Below, in pieces: positions 17,954-27,083 of a stretch of 64,000 nucleotides of DNA. Position 1 is the stretch's first letter. Each line of letters begins with the position of its first letter. Under the pieces are notes generated by a model. It was given only the letters and a program-made list of their open reading frames with translations. It searched no databases and had not been told where the DNA came from. The translations under genes and the position numbers were made by a program. This stretch comes from Bacteroidales bacterium UBA6397. GTDB taxonomy: Bacteria > Bacteroidota > Bacteroidia > Bacteroidales > UBA932. The stretch lies in NCBI GenBank assembly GCA_002439875.1, contig DJQB01000002.1, positions 140,336 to 204,335 of the forward strand, read 5' to 3'.

Positions 17954-17981
17954 CAAATGTACAAAATATTGCGTAAATTTG
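17954..17981. promoter_or_regulatory. Divergent -7 elements between the secreted-protein operon and dnaX
   Basis: TAAATTTG at 17974-17981 (plus) faces dnaX, with a leader of about 45 bases to the ATG at 18032. TACATTTG read on the minus strand (17961 to 17954) faces the secreted-protein/M16/fucosidase run. Both fit TAnnTTTG; a good -33 TTTG at the usual spacing is not seen for dnaX. Confidence 0.4.
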
Positions 17982-18031
17982 CCTTACAAAACTTGGTGCG
18001 GACAAGCACTCCCTAAGATTTGAACGTTGTT

Positions 18032-19873
18032 ATGTCTGAATACATAGTATCGGCAAGAAAATACCGTCCTGATTCATTTGAGTCACTTATCGGCCAGGAC
18101 AACATCGCTCAGACCCTGAAGAACTCGATCATCAGGGGCAAACTGGCGCACGCCTACCTGTTCTGCGGCCCGCGCGGAGTGGGGAAGACGACCACGGCGA
18201 GGATATTCGCGAAGGCCATCAACTGCTCCAACCCTTCGCCGGACATGGAGCCTTGCGGAGAGTGCGAGTCCTGCCGGTCTTTCCAGGAGGGGCGCTCCTA
18301 TTGCATTCATGAACTTGACGCCGCGTCCAACAACGGTGTGGATGACATCAAAAATCTGATGGATCAGGTGCAGATTCCGCCGCAGGTGGGGAAGTACAGC
18401 GTGTACATCATCGACGAGGTGCACATGCTGTCCACGGCTGCGTTCAACGCCTTCCTCAAGACGCTTGAGGAGCCGCCGGCACACGCCATATTCATCCTTG
18501 CCACAACCGAGAAGCATAAGATCCTGCCTACGATTCTTTCACGTTGCCAGACTTACGATTTCAACAGGATTTCTGTGCCTGACATTGTCCGCAACCTCAG
18601 GATGATTGCAGGGAAGGAGGGAGTGAATATCGATGATGAGTCTCTGCACGTGATAGCGCAGAAGGCTGACGGTGCGATGCGAGATGCATTGACAATTTTT
18701 GACCAGACCGTGGCCTTTTGTGGAACTGATGTGAAGTATGAGGAGGTTTTGAAGAACCTCAATGTGCTTGACTATGACTATAGTTTCTGTCTGGTTGACG
18801 CTTTTTTGGCAGGGGACTACGGAACGGCTTTGCTGAAATTTGACGAGATTCTGTCTAAAGGGTTCAACGCTCTCCATTTCTGTGCTGCGCTCAGTTCTCA
18901 TTTCAGGGATCTTATGGTGACGAAGAACGGAGGGCTGGAGGCTCTGCTGGAACTTCCCGATTCGTTGAAGGCGAGGTATGCGGAGCAGGCTTCCCGTTGT
19001 TCTTTGAAGTTTTTGTATGATGCGTTGGCCGTCACCACGGCCTGCGAGGCAGGGTACAAGTTGGCTGTCAACCCACGTTTGCACATCGAGTTCGCCTTGA
19101 TGAAGCTTAGTTTCTTGATGAAGGCACCGGATGCTTCTTGTGTGGTTGAGACTGCGAAGATTTCTGCTGGGACGGCATCCATTAGCAAAGGTTCGCCAGA
19201 CTTCCGCGCTTCGCGCTCCGTCCCGTCACCTGCTTCGCAGGAGACACCCGTTCACGAGGTCATGGGCGGCCACGGTCTGACTGAACCGAAGCCTGTGGAT
19301 GCCGTGCGGAAAGAGAAAACGGCCGAAGTCAACGGCTCGGCTGCCGAGATCGTTGGCACATTGGCTGTAGCGGAAGAGAACTCTTCTCCGAGGGTGAGAA
19401 GAAAGCCGGCCAAGACGGGTGCGGCCTTGTCCCTTAACTCGATAATCGAGGAAGAAGAGAACAAGAAAGTTGTAAAGGAGGCAGCACAGATTGCGGATGT
19501 GATGCCGGATGATAGTGTTGTTTTGGCTGCTTGGGAAACTATCCCAGCCGAGAATGCATCAAGCCCGCGTCTTGCCAACACCCTTCAGAACGCGGAGGTC
19601 AGCATCGAGACCAAGGATGGCTACAAGGAATTGACATTCAAGGTCAGCAACGCTTCCCAAGAGAAATGGATTCGGGAAAACCGTCTGATGATTCTGGAAG
19701 GGAACCTGCGGAAAAAGGTCGGATCTTCCAGAATCCGGCTGGAAGTCGCGGTAATTCCGACCGAGGAGAAAGAGGTGCAGCCTTACACGGATCAGGAAAA
19801 GGCCACGGTCTTGATGGGGCGGAACGGGGAGGTGCAGAGCCTTGTAAAGGATTTCGGCCTTGAGACAAAATAA
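18032..19873 (+). CDS. dnaX: DNA polymerase III subunit gamma/tau
   Basis: Clamp-loader ATPase of the replisome, 613 residues from the ATG at 18032 (the frame is open upstream only to a TTG at 18020). Walker A GPRGVGKTTT begins at about residue 46, the zinc-binding cysteines of CGECESC lie at about 75-84, and Walker B plus sensor region IIDEVHMLSTAAFNAFLKTLEEPP at about 124-148. After the clamp-loader collar (to about 365) there is a low-complexity linker and a C-terminal alpha/beta domain (about 500-600). The linker contains a segment (nt 19195-19250) whose DNA resembles the core of palindromic element A. lptB follows 26 bases downstream. Confidence 0.96.
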   Translation: MSEYIVSARKYRPDSFESLIGQDNIAQTLKNSIIRGKLAHAYLFCGPRGVGKTTTARIFAKAINCSNPSPDMEPCGECESCRSFQEGRSYCIHELDAASNNGVDDIKNLMDQVQIPPQVGKYSVYIIDEVHMLSTAAFNAFLKTLEEPPAHAIFILATTEKHKILPTILSRCQTYDFNRISVPDIVRNLRMIAGKEGVNIDDESLHVIAQKADGAMRDALTIFDQTVAFCGTDVKYEEVLKNLNVLDYDYSFCLVDAFLAGDYGTALLKFDEILSKGFNALHFCAALSSHFRDLMVTKNGGLEALLELPDSLKARYAEQASRCSLKFLYDALAVTTACEAGYKLAVNPRLHIEFALMKLSFLMKAPDASCVVETAKISAGTASISKGSPDFRASRSVPSPASQETPVHEVMGGHGLTEPKPVDAVRKEKTAEVNGSAAEIVGTLAVAEENSSPRVRRKPAKTGAALSLNSIIEEEENKKVVKEAAQIADVMPDDSVVLAAWETIPAENASSPRLANTLQNAEVSIETKDGYKELTFKVSNASQEKWIRENRLMILEGNLRKKVGSSRIRLEVAVIPTEEKEVQPYTDQEKATVLMGRNGEVQSLVKDFGLETK

Positions 19874-19899
19874 TGATTGACAATTAGATTTGAGATAAA

Positions 19900-20727
19900 A
19901 TGAAACTTCATTGCGAGAACCTCGTCAAGAAATATGGCATCAGAACCGTCGTGAAAGGCGTTTCCATGGAGATCAATCAGGGAGAGATTGTAGGCTTCCT
20001 CGGCCCGAACGGAGCTGGTAAGACCACGAGTTTCTACATGATCACCGGGCAGATTGTGCCTAATGGTGGCCGTGTCTTCCTTGACGATGAGGACATTACC
20101 GAGCTCCCGATGTACAAAAGGGCTCAAAAGGGAGTCGGCTATTTGCCGCAGGAAGCCTCCGTGTTTCGTAAGATGTCCGTTGAGGACAACATCATGTCTG
20201 TGATGGAGATGTCGGATATGTCCAAGGCCGAGAGACAGGATAGGCTTGAGGATCTGATCAATGAGTTCAACCTTTCCAAGGTTCGCAAGAGTCTTGGCAT
20301 CCAACTCTCCGGAGGTGAGCGGCGTCGCTGCGAAATCGCCCGCGCTCTGGCCATCGACCCGAAGTTCATACTGTTGGATGAGCCTTTCGCTGGAGTGGAT
20401 CCGATTGCTGTCGAGGACATTCAGTTCATCATCGCGAAGCTCAAGTACAAGGACATAGGTGTCATAATCACTGACCATAATGTGGGTGAGACTCTTGCCA
20501 TTACCGACCGCGCGTACCTGCTCTACGAGGGCACTATCCTCCAGCAGGGCACTCCGGAATCCCTTGCTGCTGACGAGGATGTCCGCACCAAATACCTCGG
20601 TTCCGGCTTCGTCCTGAAGAAATCCGTCTCCGTGGAGCGCGCCAAAGCCGAACACGCCGCTCTTGAGGCTGCCCGCGCCGCCAAGGCCGCTGCCGCTGAA
20701 ACCCTTTCAGAAGAACCCTCTATGTAA
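19900..20727 (+). CDS. lptB: LPS export ABC transporter ATP-binding protein LptB
   Basis: ATPase that powers lipopolysaccharide extraction from the inner membrane with LptFG (not in the window). Walker A GPNGAGKTT (about residues 35-43), Q-loop in GYLPQEASVFR, signature LSGGERRRCE (about 137-146), Walker B FILLDEPFAGVDP (about 156-168) and the H-loop in ITDHNV are all present; FRKMSVEDNI and DEPFAGVDPIAV are LptB-specific blocks. The 275 residues exceed the usual 240 because of an Ala/Glu-rich C-terminal tail (from about 245) that looks like a helical extension. It is followed by a hairpin shared with the convergent transporter gene. Confidence 0.95.
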   Translation: MKLHCENLVKKYGIRTVVKGVSMEINQGEIVGFLGPNGAGKTTSFYMITGQIVPNGGRVFLDDEDITELPMYKRAQKGVGYLPQEASVFRKMSVEDNIMSVMEMSDMSKAERQDRLEDLINEFNLSKVRKSLGIQLSGGERRRCEIARALAIDPKFILLDEPFAGVDPIAVEDIQFIIAKLKYKDIGVIITDHNVGETLAITDRAYLLYEGTILQQGTPESLAADEDVRTKYLGSGFVLKKSVSVERAKAEHAALEAARAAKAAAAETLSEEPSM

Positions 20728-20749
20728 ATGAATATCCTTATGTAAGATA

Positions 20750-20781
20750 AGGCCCGGGTGTCATAGAAACAGCCCGGGTCT
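20750..20781. terminator. Hairpin between convergent lptB and MFS gene
   Basis: AGGCCCGGGT (20750-20759) pairs with GCCCGGGTCT (20772-20781), 10 base pairs including two G-U, followed on the plus strand by GTCTTTATTATTT. It lies between two convergent genes and probably terminates lptB transcription. Confidence 0.55.
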
Positions 20782-20788
20782 GTCTTTA

Positions 20789-22189
20789 TTATTTCTCAGT
20801 CCCGGTGATTTCGGCCATGACCTTTTCGGCCTTGGCGTAGCCGTCGGCGGGGGCTTTCCACATCAAGGCGACCACCGCGGCGCCGACCAGACCGATTATC
20901 ACGGAGACGAGGAACACGGAATCCCAGCCGAAACGATCGGCAAGGTAGCCGAAGGTCACACCGGAGATGGCGGTGCTGGCGTATCCGAATATCCCCAAGA
21001 TGCCGTTGGCGGTGGCACAGGCGTGCTTTGTGGCCTGCTGTGAGGCTGATGTGCCGAGAAGAGCCTGCGGGCCATAGATGAAGAAGCTTGACAGGCAGAT
21101 GAAGATGGCGGAGAGCCATGGCATTCCGGCAGGGGACTTCCAGAACAGGAAGAACGACAGAGTGGCGCCGACCGTGCAGATGAAGCAGGTCCTGTGCGCC
21201 CGGCTCTTCATGAACTTGTCTGTGAACCATCCGGCCAGCAACATTCCGGCGATGCCGCCGACCAACTCGGAGGCTGCCACAACAGTGCCGGCTGTGGAAA
21301 TCTCCATTCCTTTGTACTGGGTCAGGAAAGTCGCTCCCCAGTCAAGGATTGTGAAACGGACAACGTAGATGCAGAAGTTGGACACCGCAAGAATCCAGAT
21401 CAGCGGGTTGGCGAACACCATCCTGCTTACGAAAGACTTGAAAGACTCTCCGGACAAATTGTCGGTCCGCGCGGTGTCGGAGGCTTTGTCTTCGGACTTC
21501 TCATCCTTGTCCAGATCCTCGATTTCAGGAAGCCCTACGGAAGACGGAGTGTCTTTCAGGGTGAAGAATAGCGCGACGGCACCGACGAGTGCAATGGCGG
21601 CAGGAACGGCGAAGCAGAGCTGCCATGCGCTGTAGCCGTAATGCTTGAGGAGAAATCCGCAGATCACGCTTATGAGCCCGGCTCCGATGGAGTGTGATGC
21701 GTTCCAGATTGACTGCTTGGTGGCAAGCTCTGAAGGCTTGATCCAGTGACACATAAGGCTGATGCACGGCGGCACGCCCATTCCTTGGAAGTAACCGTTG
21801 AGAACCCACAGGGTGCCGATGATGTACACCAGCGTCATTGTGGCTTTCCCTTCAGTGTCCAGCACGTTCATGAACGAGTTCATTGACGGACTGAAGCAGA
21901 TGGCCAGATTGGTGACCGCTGACAGCACCAGTCCGAGGGTCATAAGTTTCCTGCGGCTGAACCTGTCGGCCAGAAAACCGTTGACGAAACGCGATATTCC
22001 ATAGATGATGCCGTTCATTGTCAAGAATATACCCAATTGGATCTTGGATATTCCCAATTCAGCCTCAAGCGCCGGCATGACCACGCTGAAATGCTTTCTG
22101 ACGAAATAGTACAGAGCGTAGCCTATCATCAAGGTGATCAGGGTCCGCCACTGCCAGTAATTGTACTTCTTTTCTGTCTGCTTGTCCAT
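20789..22189 (-). CDS. MFS transporter, organophosphate:phosphate antiporter family
   Basis: Twelve-helix inner-membrane transporter, 466 residues, resembling GlpT/UhpT/PgtP proteins that exchange sugar phosphates or glycerol-3-phosphate for phosphate. Family features include the N-terminal YWQWRT...GYALYYFVRKHFS block, NGFLADRFSRRK in the helix 2-3 loop, an acidic central cytoplasmic loop (EIEDLDKDEKSEDKASD, about residues 225-245), and the FIYGPQALLG motif of helix 10. It is a diverged paralogue of the gene on the opposite strand at 22335. A -7 element TACCTTTG reads on the minus strand at 22254 to 22247. The exact substrate is not determinable. Confidence 0.88.
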   Translation of the reverse strand: MDKQTEKKYNYWQWRTLITLMIGYALYYFVRKHFSVVMPALEAELGISKIQLGIFLTMNGIIYGISRFVNGFLADRFSRRKLMTLGLVLSAVTNLAICFSPSMNSFMNVLDTEGKATMTLVYIIGTLWVLNGYFQGMGVPPCISLMCHWIKPSELATKQSIWNASHSIGAGLISVICGFLLKHYGYSAWQLCFAVPAAIALVGAVALFFTLKDTPSSVGLPEIEDLDKDEKSEDKASDTARTDNLSGESFKSFVSRMVFANPLIWILAVSNFCIYVVRFTILDWGATFLTQYKGMEISTAGTVVAASELVGGIAGMLLAGWFTDKFMKSRAHRTCFICTVGATLSFFLFWKSPAGMPWLSAIFICLSSFFIYGPQALLGTSASQQATKHACATANGILGIFGYASTAISGVTFGYLADRFGWDSVFLVSVIIGLVGAAVVALMWKAPADGYAKAEKVMAEITGTEK

Positions 22190-22246
22190 TTAATTATTAA
22201 TTATGTCAGGAATATTCACGGCGCATCCGTGAAATGTGCAATCTGA

Positions 22247-22302
22247 CAAAGGTAGGTATTTTTCGGATATATTCAATAATTGGGTGAAAAAGGTTATCTT
22301 TG
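22247..22302. promoter_or_regulatory. Divergent promoter region of the two MFS genes
   Basis: Minus strand: TACCTTTG at 22254 to 22247, with ATTG 19 bases upstream. Plus strand: TATCTTTG at 22295-22302. Both fit the Bacteroidota -7 pattern and would give leaders of about 35-55 and 27 bases. Confidence 0.45.
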
Positions 22303-22334
22303 TCAGAATTCCGCAATAGGCGGGATTTCATAAT

Positions 22335-23801
22335 ATGATGACACAAGAACAAAAAAAACGTTTCCAGTACTGGCAGTGGCGTACAATCATCGGGACGATG
22401 ATAGGCTACTCGATTTTCTATCTTGTTCGCAAGAACTTCTCATTCGCAATCCCTGGCCTGACCGCTGAATATGGCATCACCAAGGCCACGTTCGGTGCGA
22501 TCCTCGCCATCGCAAGCTTCATTTATGGTGTGTCCAAGTTGGTGAACGGCTTTCTGGCCGACCGCCTCAACGGACGGTGGCATCTCGTCACAGGACTGTC
22601 AGTCAGTGCGTTTGTGAACATCCTGTTCGGCGCCGGGGCCATGATCTGCGCCTTCCTGACCGGCATGTCAAATGGCCCGAAGTTTGTCCAGTACCTTGTG
22701 ATTCTGTTTGGCATCCTGTACGTTATCAACAATGTGTTCCAAGGATGCGGTTTCCCTCCATGCAACCGCCTGATCACCCATTGGGTACCCCCTCACGAGC
22801 TGGCGACCAAGATGTCTATCTGGAACACTTCGCATTCTGTCGGTGCCTTCATCGCCGCTGTCCTCTGCGGTTACATCATGGGGCACACAGGCACGGACAT
22901 GACAGCCGATCCCGAGATGCGCGCCCGCGTCGTGGAGAACACGGCCAACGTGACCGCTTCCATGGATCCCGCAGCCGCGCAGGCCTACATTGACAGCACT
23001 TTGCACAACATCGGCGCATGGCAATGGGCTTTCTGGATTCCTGCCGCCATTGCCGTGTTGGGCGTGGTTTTCATTATCGTCACCCTCAGGGACACTCCAA
23101 AGTCTGTCGGCCTTCCTGAACTGGAGGGAACCAAGGATGGAGACTCCAAAGGGGAAGATGACAACAAGGAATTCAGGCGGTTCATCATAAACAAGGTGAT
23201 CAAGAACCCTGTTGTCTGGGTTTTGGCACTGGCGAATTTCTTTGTGTACATCGTTCGTCTGGCTGTGCTTGACTGGGGACCGTCTTTCCTTCAGGAGAGC
23301 CGAGGATTGTCTCCCGCGCTTTCCGCCTGGACTGTCGCCATCTTCGAGGCTTTCGGTGTGGTCGGAATGCTTGTGGCCGGAGTGGTCTCAGACAAGATAT
23401 TCCACAGCAGGGCCCAGAGAACCTGTGTTTTGTGTATGCTTGGAGTGACAGTGGCAGTCGCCACTTTCTGTTTTCTCCCGGCATCAACCAATCCTGTGAT
23501 TATGATGCTTGTGCTTGCGCTTGGTGGATTCTTTCTTTATGGCCCTCAGGCGCTCATCGGAGTGATCGCCTCCAATCAGGTCACCCGGCGCGGGGCTTCC
23601 TCCGCCAACGGAATAATCGGTTTCGTGTCTTACCTCAGCCCGATCATCTCCGGATTCGTGTTCGGCCACATCGCCGACAATCCTAAGTTCGGTTGGGAAG
23701 GGGTGTTCAAGATCATGATCGTTGTCGCCATCCTTGGTCTTGTCACGCTTATGACCCTTTGGAACAAGAAGACCGACGGGTACGAGACCAGCGGGGAATA
23801 A
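22335..23801 (+). CDS. MFS transporter, organophosphate:phosphate antiporter family (paralogue)
   Basis: 488-residue twelve-helix transporter with the same landmarks as its divergent neighbour: FQYWQWRTIIGTMIGYSIFY near the N terminus, LVRKNFSFAIPGL, NGFLADRLNGRWHLV, FQGCGFPPCNRLITHW, and FLYGPQALIGVIASNQVTRR in helix 10. It carries a longer loop between helices 5 and 6 (about residues 185-225, GTDMTADPEMRARVVENTA) that the neighbour lacks. The two probably arose by duplication and may move related phosphorylated substrates; nothing nearby shows whether they are differently regulated. A strong hairpin follows the stop codon. Confidence 0.88.
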   Translation: MMTQEQKKRFQYWQWRTIIGTMIGYSIFYLVRKNFSFAIPGLTAEYGITKATFGAILAIASFIYGVSKLVNGFLADRLNGRWHLVTGLSVSAFVNILFGAGAMICAFLTGMSNGPKFVQYLVILFGILYVINNVFQGCGFPPCNRLITHWVPPHELATKMSIWNTSHSVGAFIAAVLCGYIMGHTGTDMTADPEMRARVVENTANVTASMDPAAAQAYIDSTLHNIGAWQWAFWIPAAIAVLGVVFIIVTLRDTPKSVGLPELEGTKDGDSKGEDDNKEFRRFIINKVIKNPVVWVLALANFFVYIVRLAVLDWGPSFLQESRGLSPALSAWTVAIFEAFGVVGMLVAGVVSDKIFHSRAQRTCVLCMLGVTVAVATFCFLPASTNPVIMMLVLALGGFFLYGPQALIGVIASNQVTRRGASSANGIIGFVSYLSPIISGFVFGHIADNPKFGWEGVFKIMIVVAILGLVTLMTLWNKKTDGYETSGE

Positions 23802-23825
23802 GAAACTTCTGAATATTCATAAAAA

Positions 23826-23863
23826 ACACCGCCGCGAAGTTGTGATCCTTCACGGCGGTTTTT
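23826..23863. terminator. Bidirectional rho-independent terminator
   Basis: CACCGCCGCGAAG and CTTCACGGCGGTT form a GC-rich stem with an 8-base loop; A6 precedes and T5 follows it, so it works for both convergent genes (MFS on plus, FAD oxidoreductase on minus). Confidence 0.8.
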
Positions 23864-23881
23864 ATATTCAATGAATATCTT

Positions 23882-25750
23882 CTACTTCGCGTCGAAGGCG
23901 AAGATGTGCGCCCGCTCGGCTCCCCATGTGGAAGTAACCACGAGACGTAGTTCCTTGGCCTTCACAGGCTCATTGAATTTGATGTGCCTCAGACGGAGGT
24001 AGTTGTCGGTGTCCTCGTAGAGGGTGATCCATTCGTTTTTCACCTTAGCCTCGACCTTGAAGCCTTTAGCCATCATTTTTGGCATCTCGACGCGTTCCGT
24101 GGTGGCCTCAAGTTTGCGCATCCTCTTGCTTCTGTACTTGAAGTCGGAATCAAAAACGATGCGTACACCGTTCAGGGTGACAGGCTTCTTCCAGCTGTAG
24201 ACGATGCTCTCGTCACCAGGAGCGACCCAGACCCCGTTGTCCTCACCGTCCCATTTGCGGTCGATTCCGTTGCGCAGAGGCAGATTGGCTTCGGCAGTGG
24301 TCGCGGACATCGTGAGTTCGGATGGCTTTCTCCATCTGTAAGGCAGCATGCTGTCGTCGTCCTCAAGCATGTCCTGAAGCTCGGCGATGTGATCCTTACG
24401 GATTCCCGCAGGAGTGGTGCCATACCTGATCGCGAGAGCCGCTCCGGTTCCGGCAGCCTGTCCGAGGAGGGCGCAGGTGGACATCACTCTGGTAGAAGAC
24501 AGTCCCATGTGGGTGGCTGAGATGTCACGGCCGGCGAACATCAGATTTGGCACGTTGACTGAATAGAGACAGTCGAACGGGATGCCGAAACGTTCCGGGG
24601 TGGTGTGCTCGACCGAGAATATTCCTTTTCTGTGGAAAGCGTCCGGGTGGTGGTTGTCAAGTGTCCATCCGCCATAGGCAATCACGTCAGGGAAATGCCC
24701 GCCTGACATGACATCGTTCTGGGTCAGGATGTGAGGGCCGATGTAGCGCGTGGACTCGCGCTTGCCAGGCAGCGAACCGATCCAGTCGAGGTCGTAGTTC
24801 TTGCAACGGCCGTCAGGATGGTTTTTCATATATTCCCATACACCGTAAGCGATGCGCTTGAGCTCGTACTGGATGTCGTTTGCGTCGAAGATTGTGTTCA
24901 GATTGCCGCCGAACTCAATCCACCAGAAGTTGTTGTCCTTGGGATAAGGCTTCTTGTAGTTGAATTTCACTCCAGGGATCGTGGATTTCGGCTTGTCGTA
25001 GTTGAAGTCATCGTCCGTGAAATGATAAGCCCATTCCGGAGCTGTGAACGGATGATCCTCATCGGTCTTGCGAAGCTGAAGGAGGATGGAGTTGCCCATT
25101 GTCTTCGCGTCGCCGCCCTCATCGAGGAATGTCTCGTCGAACTCGCTCGGCAGCTCGCGTCCGTGACGGAACTCGGCTCCGGAAAGGCGAAGGATGCCGT
25201 CACCGGTGCAGTCGGCGAAGATGGTTCCCTTTATCAGGTACTTTGTGTAGGCGTTCACGTTCCAGGCCTTGATGGCGGCGATCCTGTCCCCGTCCATCAC
25301 CACGTCCTCGACAGATGTGTTGAGGAGGAGTTTGATGTTGGGCTCCATGACCACGGTCGAGTAGATCGCGTCATCCCAAAGGGTGTAGCGGAGCAGCGGG
25401 TTGAAACGGAAGTTCCTGAGCTGCATTTCCTCCAGCAGGCCGGCCTCGGCGTTCTGGTCTCCTTTCGCTCCGACAATTCCCATTCGGATCTCACTGGAGG
25501 CGTTTCCTCCGAGGACAGGCCTGTCTTGCACGAGGATCACGGTCGCACCGTGCCTTGCGGCGGCCACTGCGGCACAGACTCCGGAAAGTCCGCCGCCGGC
25601 GACAACAATGTCGGCGCTGAGTTCTACATTCTTGATTGTCTGAGAGTTCTTCTCTGTGAGCATTCCTTGGGCGTGGATTGCTGTTGAGGTCAGTGGCATC
25701 AAAGCGGCCGCTAACGCCACGGCGATGATCCTTAATGATTCCCTTATCAT
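23882..25750 (-). CDS. Secreted FAD-dependent oxidoreductase
   Basis: 622-residue protein with a signal peptide (about residues 1-27, ending AIHAQG) and a dinucleotide-binding fold right after it: VVAGGGLSGVCAAVAAARHG (GxGxxG, about residues 50-69) followed by VLGGNASSEIRMG. This belongs to the FAD-dependent oxidoreductase group (PF12831-like) common in Bacteroidota and Planctomycetota, often in polysaccharide loci, whose reactions are mostly unknown. The last 140 residues (from about 480) look like a galactose-binding beta-sandwich. A twin-arginine signal is not evident. It is monocistronic, with its own terminator. The substrate is unknown. Confidence 0.82.
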   Translation of the reverse strand: MIRESLRIIAVALAAALMPLTSTAIHAQGMLTEKNSQTIKNVELSADIVVAGGGLSGVCAAVAAARHGATVILVQDRPVLGGNASSEIRMGIVGAKGDQNAEAGLLEEMQLRNFRFNPLLRYTLWDDAIYSTVVMEPNIKLLLNTSVEDVVMDGDRIAAIKAWNVNAYTKYLIKGTIFADCTGDGILRLSGAEFRHGRELPSEFDETFLDEGGDAKTMGNSILLQLRKTDEDHPFTAPEWAYHFTDDDFNYDKPKSTIPGVKFNYKKPYPKDNNFWWIEFGGNLNTIFDANDIQYELKRIAYGVWEYMKNHPDGRCKNYDLDWIGSLPGKRESTRYIGPHILTQNDVMSGGHFPDVIAYGGWTLDNHHPDAFHRKGIFSVEHTTPERFGIPFDCLYSVNVPNLMFAGRDISATHMGLSSTRVMSTCALLGQAAGTGAALAIRYGTTPAGIRKDHIAELQDMLEDDDSMLPYRWRKPSELTMSATTAEANLPLRNGIDRKWDGEDNGVWVAPGDESIVYSWKKPVTLNGVRIVFDSDFKYRSKRMRKLEATTERVEMPKMMAKGFKVEAKVKNEWITLYEDTDNYLRLRHIKFNEPVKAKELRLVVTSTWGAERAHIFAFDAK

Positions 25751-25918
25751 TTTTTGTCAGTGTTATTTTCGTTCAAAATTAGCCAAAATATCGCTATGAG
25801 GCAATTATTCCATCGTTTTTCGTAACTTTGTGCGATGATTGACCGAAGCGGCCAATCGTTTTCTAAAATACAATAATGTGCCGGCGGATTATACGCTGGC
25901 GAAAAAGTCAAAGAAACA

Positions 25919-27070
25919 ATGAAGACAGCGATTCAGTTCGGTGCCGGAAACATCGGCCGCGGATTCATCGGAGCGGTGCTCTCTAAATCCGGTTACCAGG
26001 TAGTATTTGCAGACGTCAACAAGGAAATCGTGGACAGGATCAATGCTGACGGGCAATATACCGTGCACATCAAGGATGTTGATAGTGAGGATATCCTCAT
26101 ATCCGGTGTTTCCGCCGTGGATTCATCAACCGACGCCGTGGTTGAAAAGATCAAAGAGGCTGAGCTGATAACCACCGCCGTGGGACTCAGGATCCTTCAG
26201 TTCATCGCCCCGGCGATAGCCAAGGGAATCATCGCCCGCAAGGAGTCCTGCATCGAGGCTCCTCTGAACATCATCGCGTGCGAGAACGGACTTATGGCGT
26301 CCTCGCGGCTCAAAGAGGCTGTCTATTCGCATCTTGACGAGGCACAGCAGGCTTGGTGCGCTGAGCATGTCGGCTTCCCGGACTGCTCGGTTGACCGCAT
26401 CGTCCCTCCGGTAAGGAGCGAGAACCCTATTGATGTGGCTGTGGAGAGATTCTACGAATGGAATGTCGATGAAAGTGCTTTCGTCGGACCTGCTCCGAAA
26501 GTGGAGGGAATGAATATGGCGGACAACCTTCTGGCTTACATCGAGCGCAAGTTGTTCACCCTGAACACCGGTCATGCTATCACAGCCTATGTCGGAAAAC
26601 TTAAAGGTCATGCCACTATCCTTGAAAGCATCAGCGATCCTAAAGTCTACGAAACCGTCCATGCAGCCATGCAGCAGAGCGGCGAAGCCCTTGTAAGGCA
26701 ATTCGGTTTCGACCACGAGGCGCATTTCAAGTACATCGAGAAGATCATCAGACGTTTCCGCAATCCGTATCTTCAGGATGACGTGAACCGTGTGGGACGT
26801 GAGCCTATGCGCAAACTCTCTCCTGATGACAGGCTGATCAAGCCTGCCATGACCGCAAAGGGCTTCGGCCTTCCTTATGACAAGATTCTGCTCGGTGTCG
26901 GCGCTGCCCTGCATTTCGACAATCCTGAGGATCAGCAAAGCGTTCAGATGCTTGACCTGATCAAGTCCAAGGGGTTGGAGGCCGCTGTTTCCGAAATCAC
27001 CGGAATCAAGGCCGGTGACCCGATGATCACCGAGATTGTCAATGCTTACAAGGAGGTTGAAAGAATATAA
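25919..27070 (+). CDS. mtlD: Mannitol-1-phosphate 5-dehydrogenase
   Basis: NAD-dependent oxidation of mannitol-1-phosphate to fructose-6-phosphate, 383 residues. The N-terminal Rossmann motif is IQFGAGNIGRGFIG (residues 5-18), and the family block LFTLNTGHAITAYVGKLKGH (about 218-237) contains the catalytic lysine of polyol-specific long-chain dehydrogenases. No mannitol PTS or regulator is present, so the enzyme either works on imported phosphorylated polyol or makes mannitol-1-phosphate. TAACTTTG at 25823-25830 is a plausible -7 element; the resulting leader of about 85 bases can fold into two small hairpins. The metallophosphoesterase gene starts 13 bases after it. Confidence 0.93.
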   Translation: MKTAIQFGAGNIGRGFIGAVLSKSGYQVVFADVNKEIVDRINADGQYTVHIKDVDSEDILISGVSAVDSSTDAVVEKIKEAELITTAVGLRILQFIAPAIAKGIIARKESCIEAPLNIIACENGLMASSRLKEAVYSHLDEAQQAWCAEHVGFPDCSVDRIVPPVRSENPIDVAVERFYEWNVDESAFVGPAPKVEGMNMADNLLAYIERKLFTLNTGHAITAYVGKLKGHATILESISDPKVYETVHAAMQQSGEALVRQFGFDHEAHFKYIEKIIRRFRNPYLQDDVNRVGREPMRKLSPDDRLIKPAMTAKGFGLPYDKILLGVGAALHFDNPEDQQSVQMLDLIKSKGLEAAVSEITGIKAGDPMITEIVNAYKEVERI

Positions 27071-27083
27071 AAGTGCGACTTTA

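Noticed and set aside
24731..25687. 318-codon open frame on the plus strand
   Set aside because: It lies fully antisense to the FAD oxidoreductase and has no domain character; its length follows from the GC-rich codon use of the real gene.
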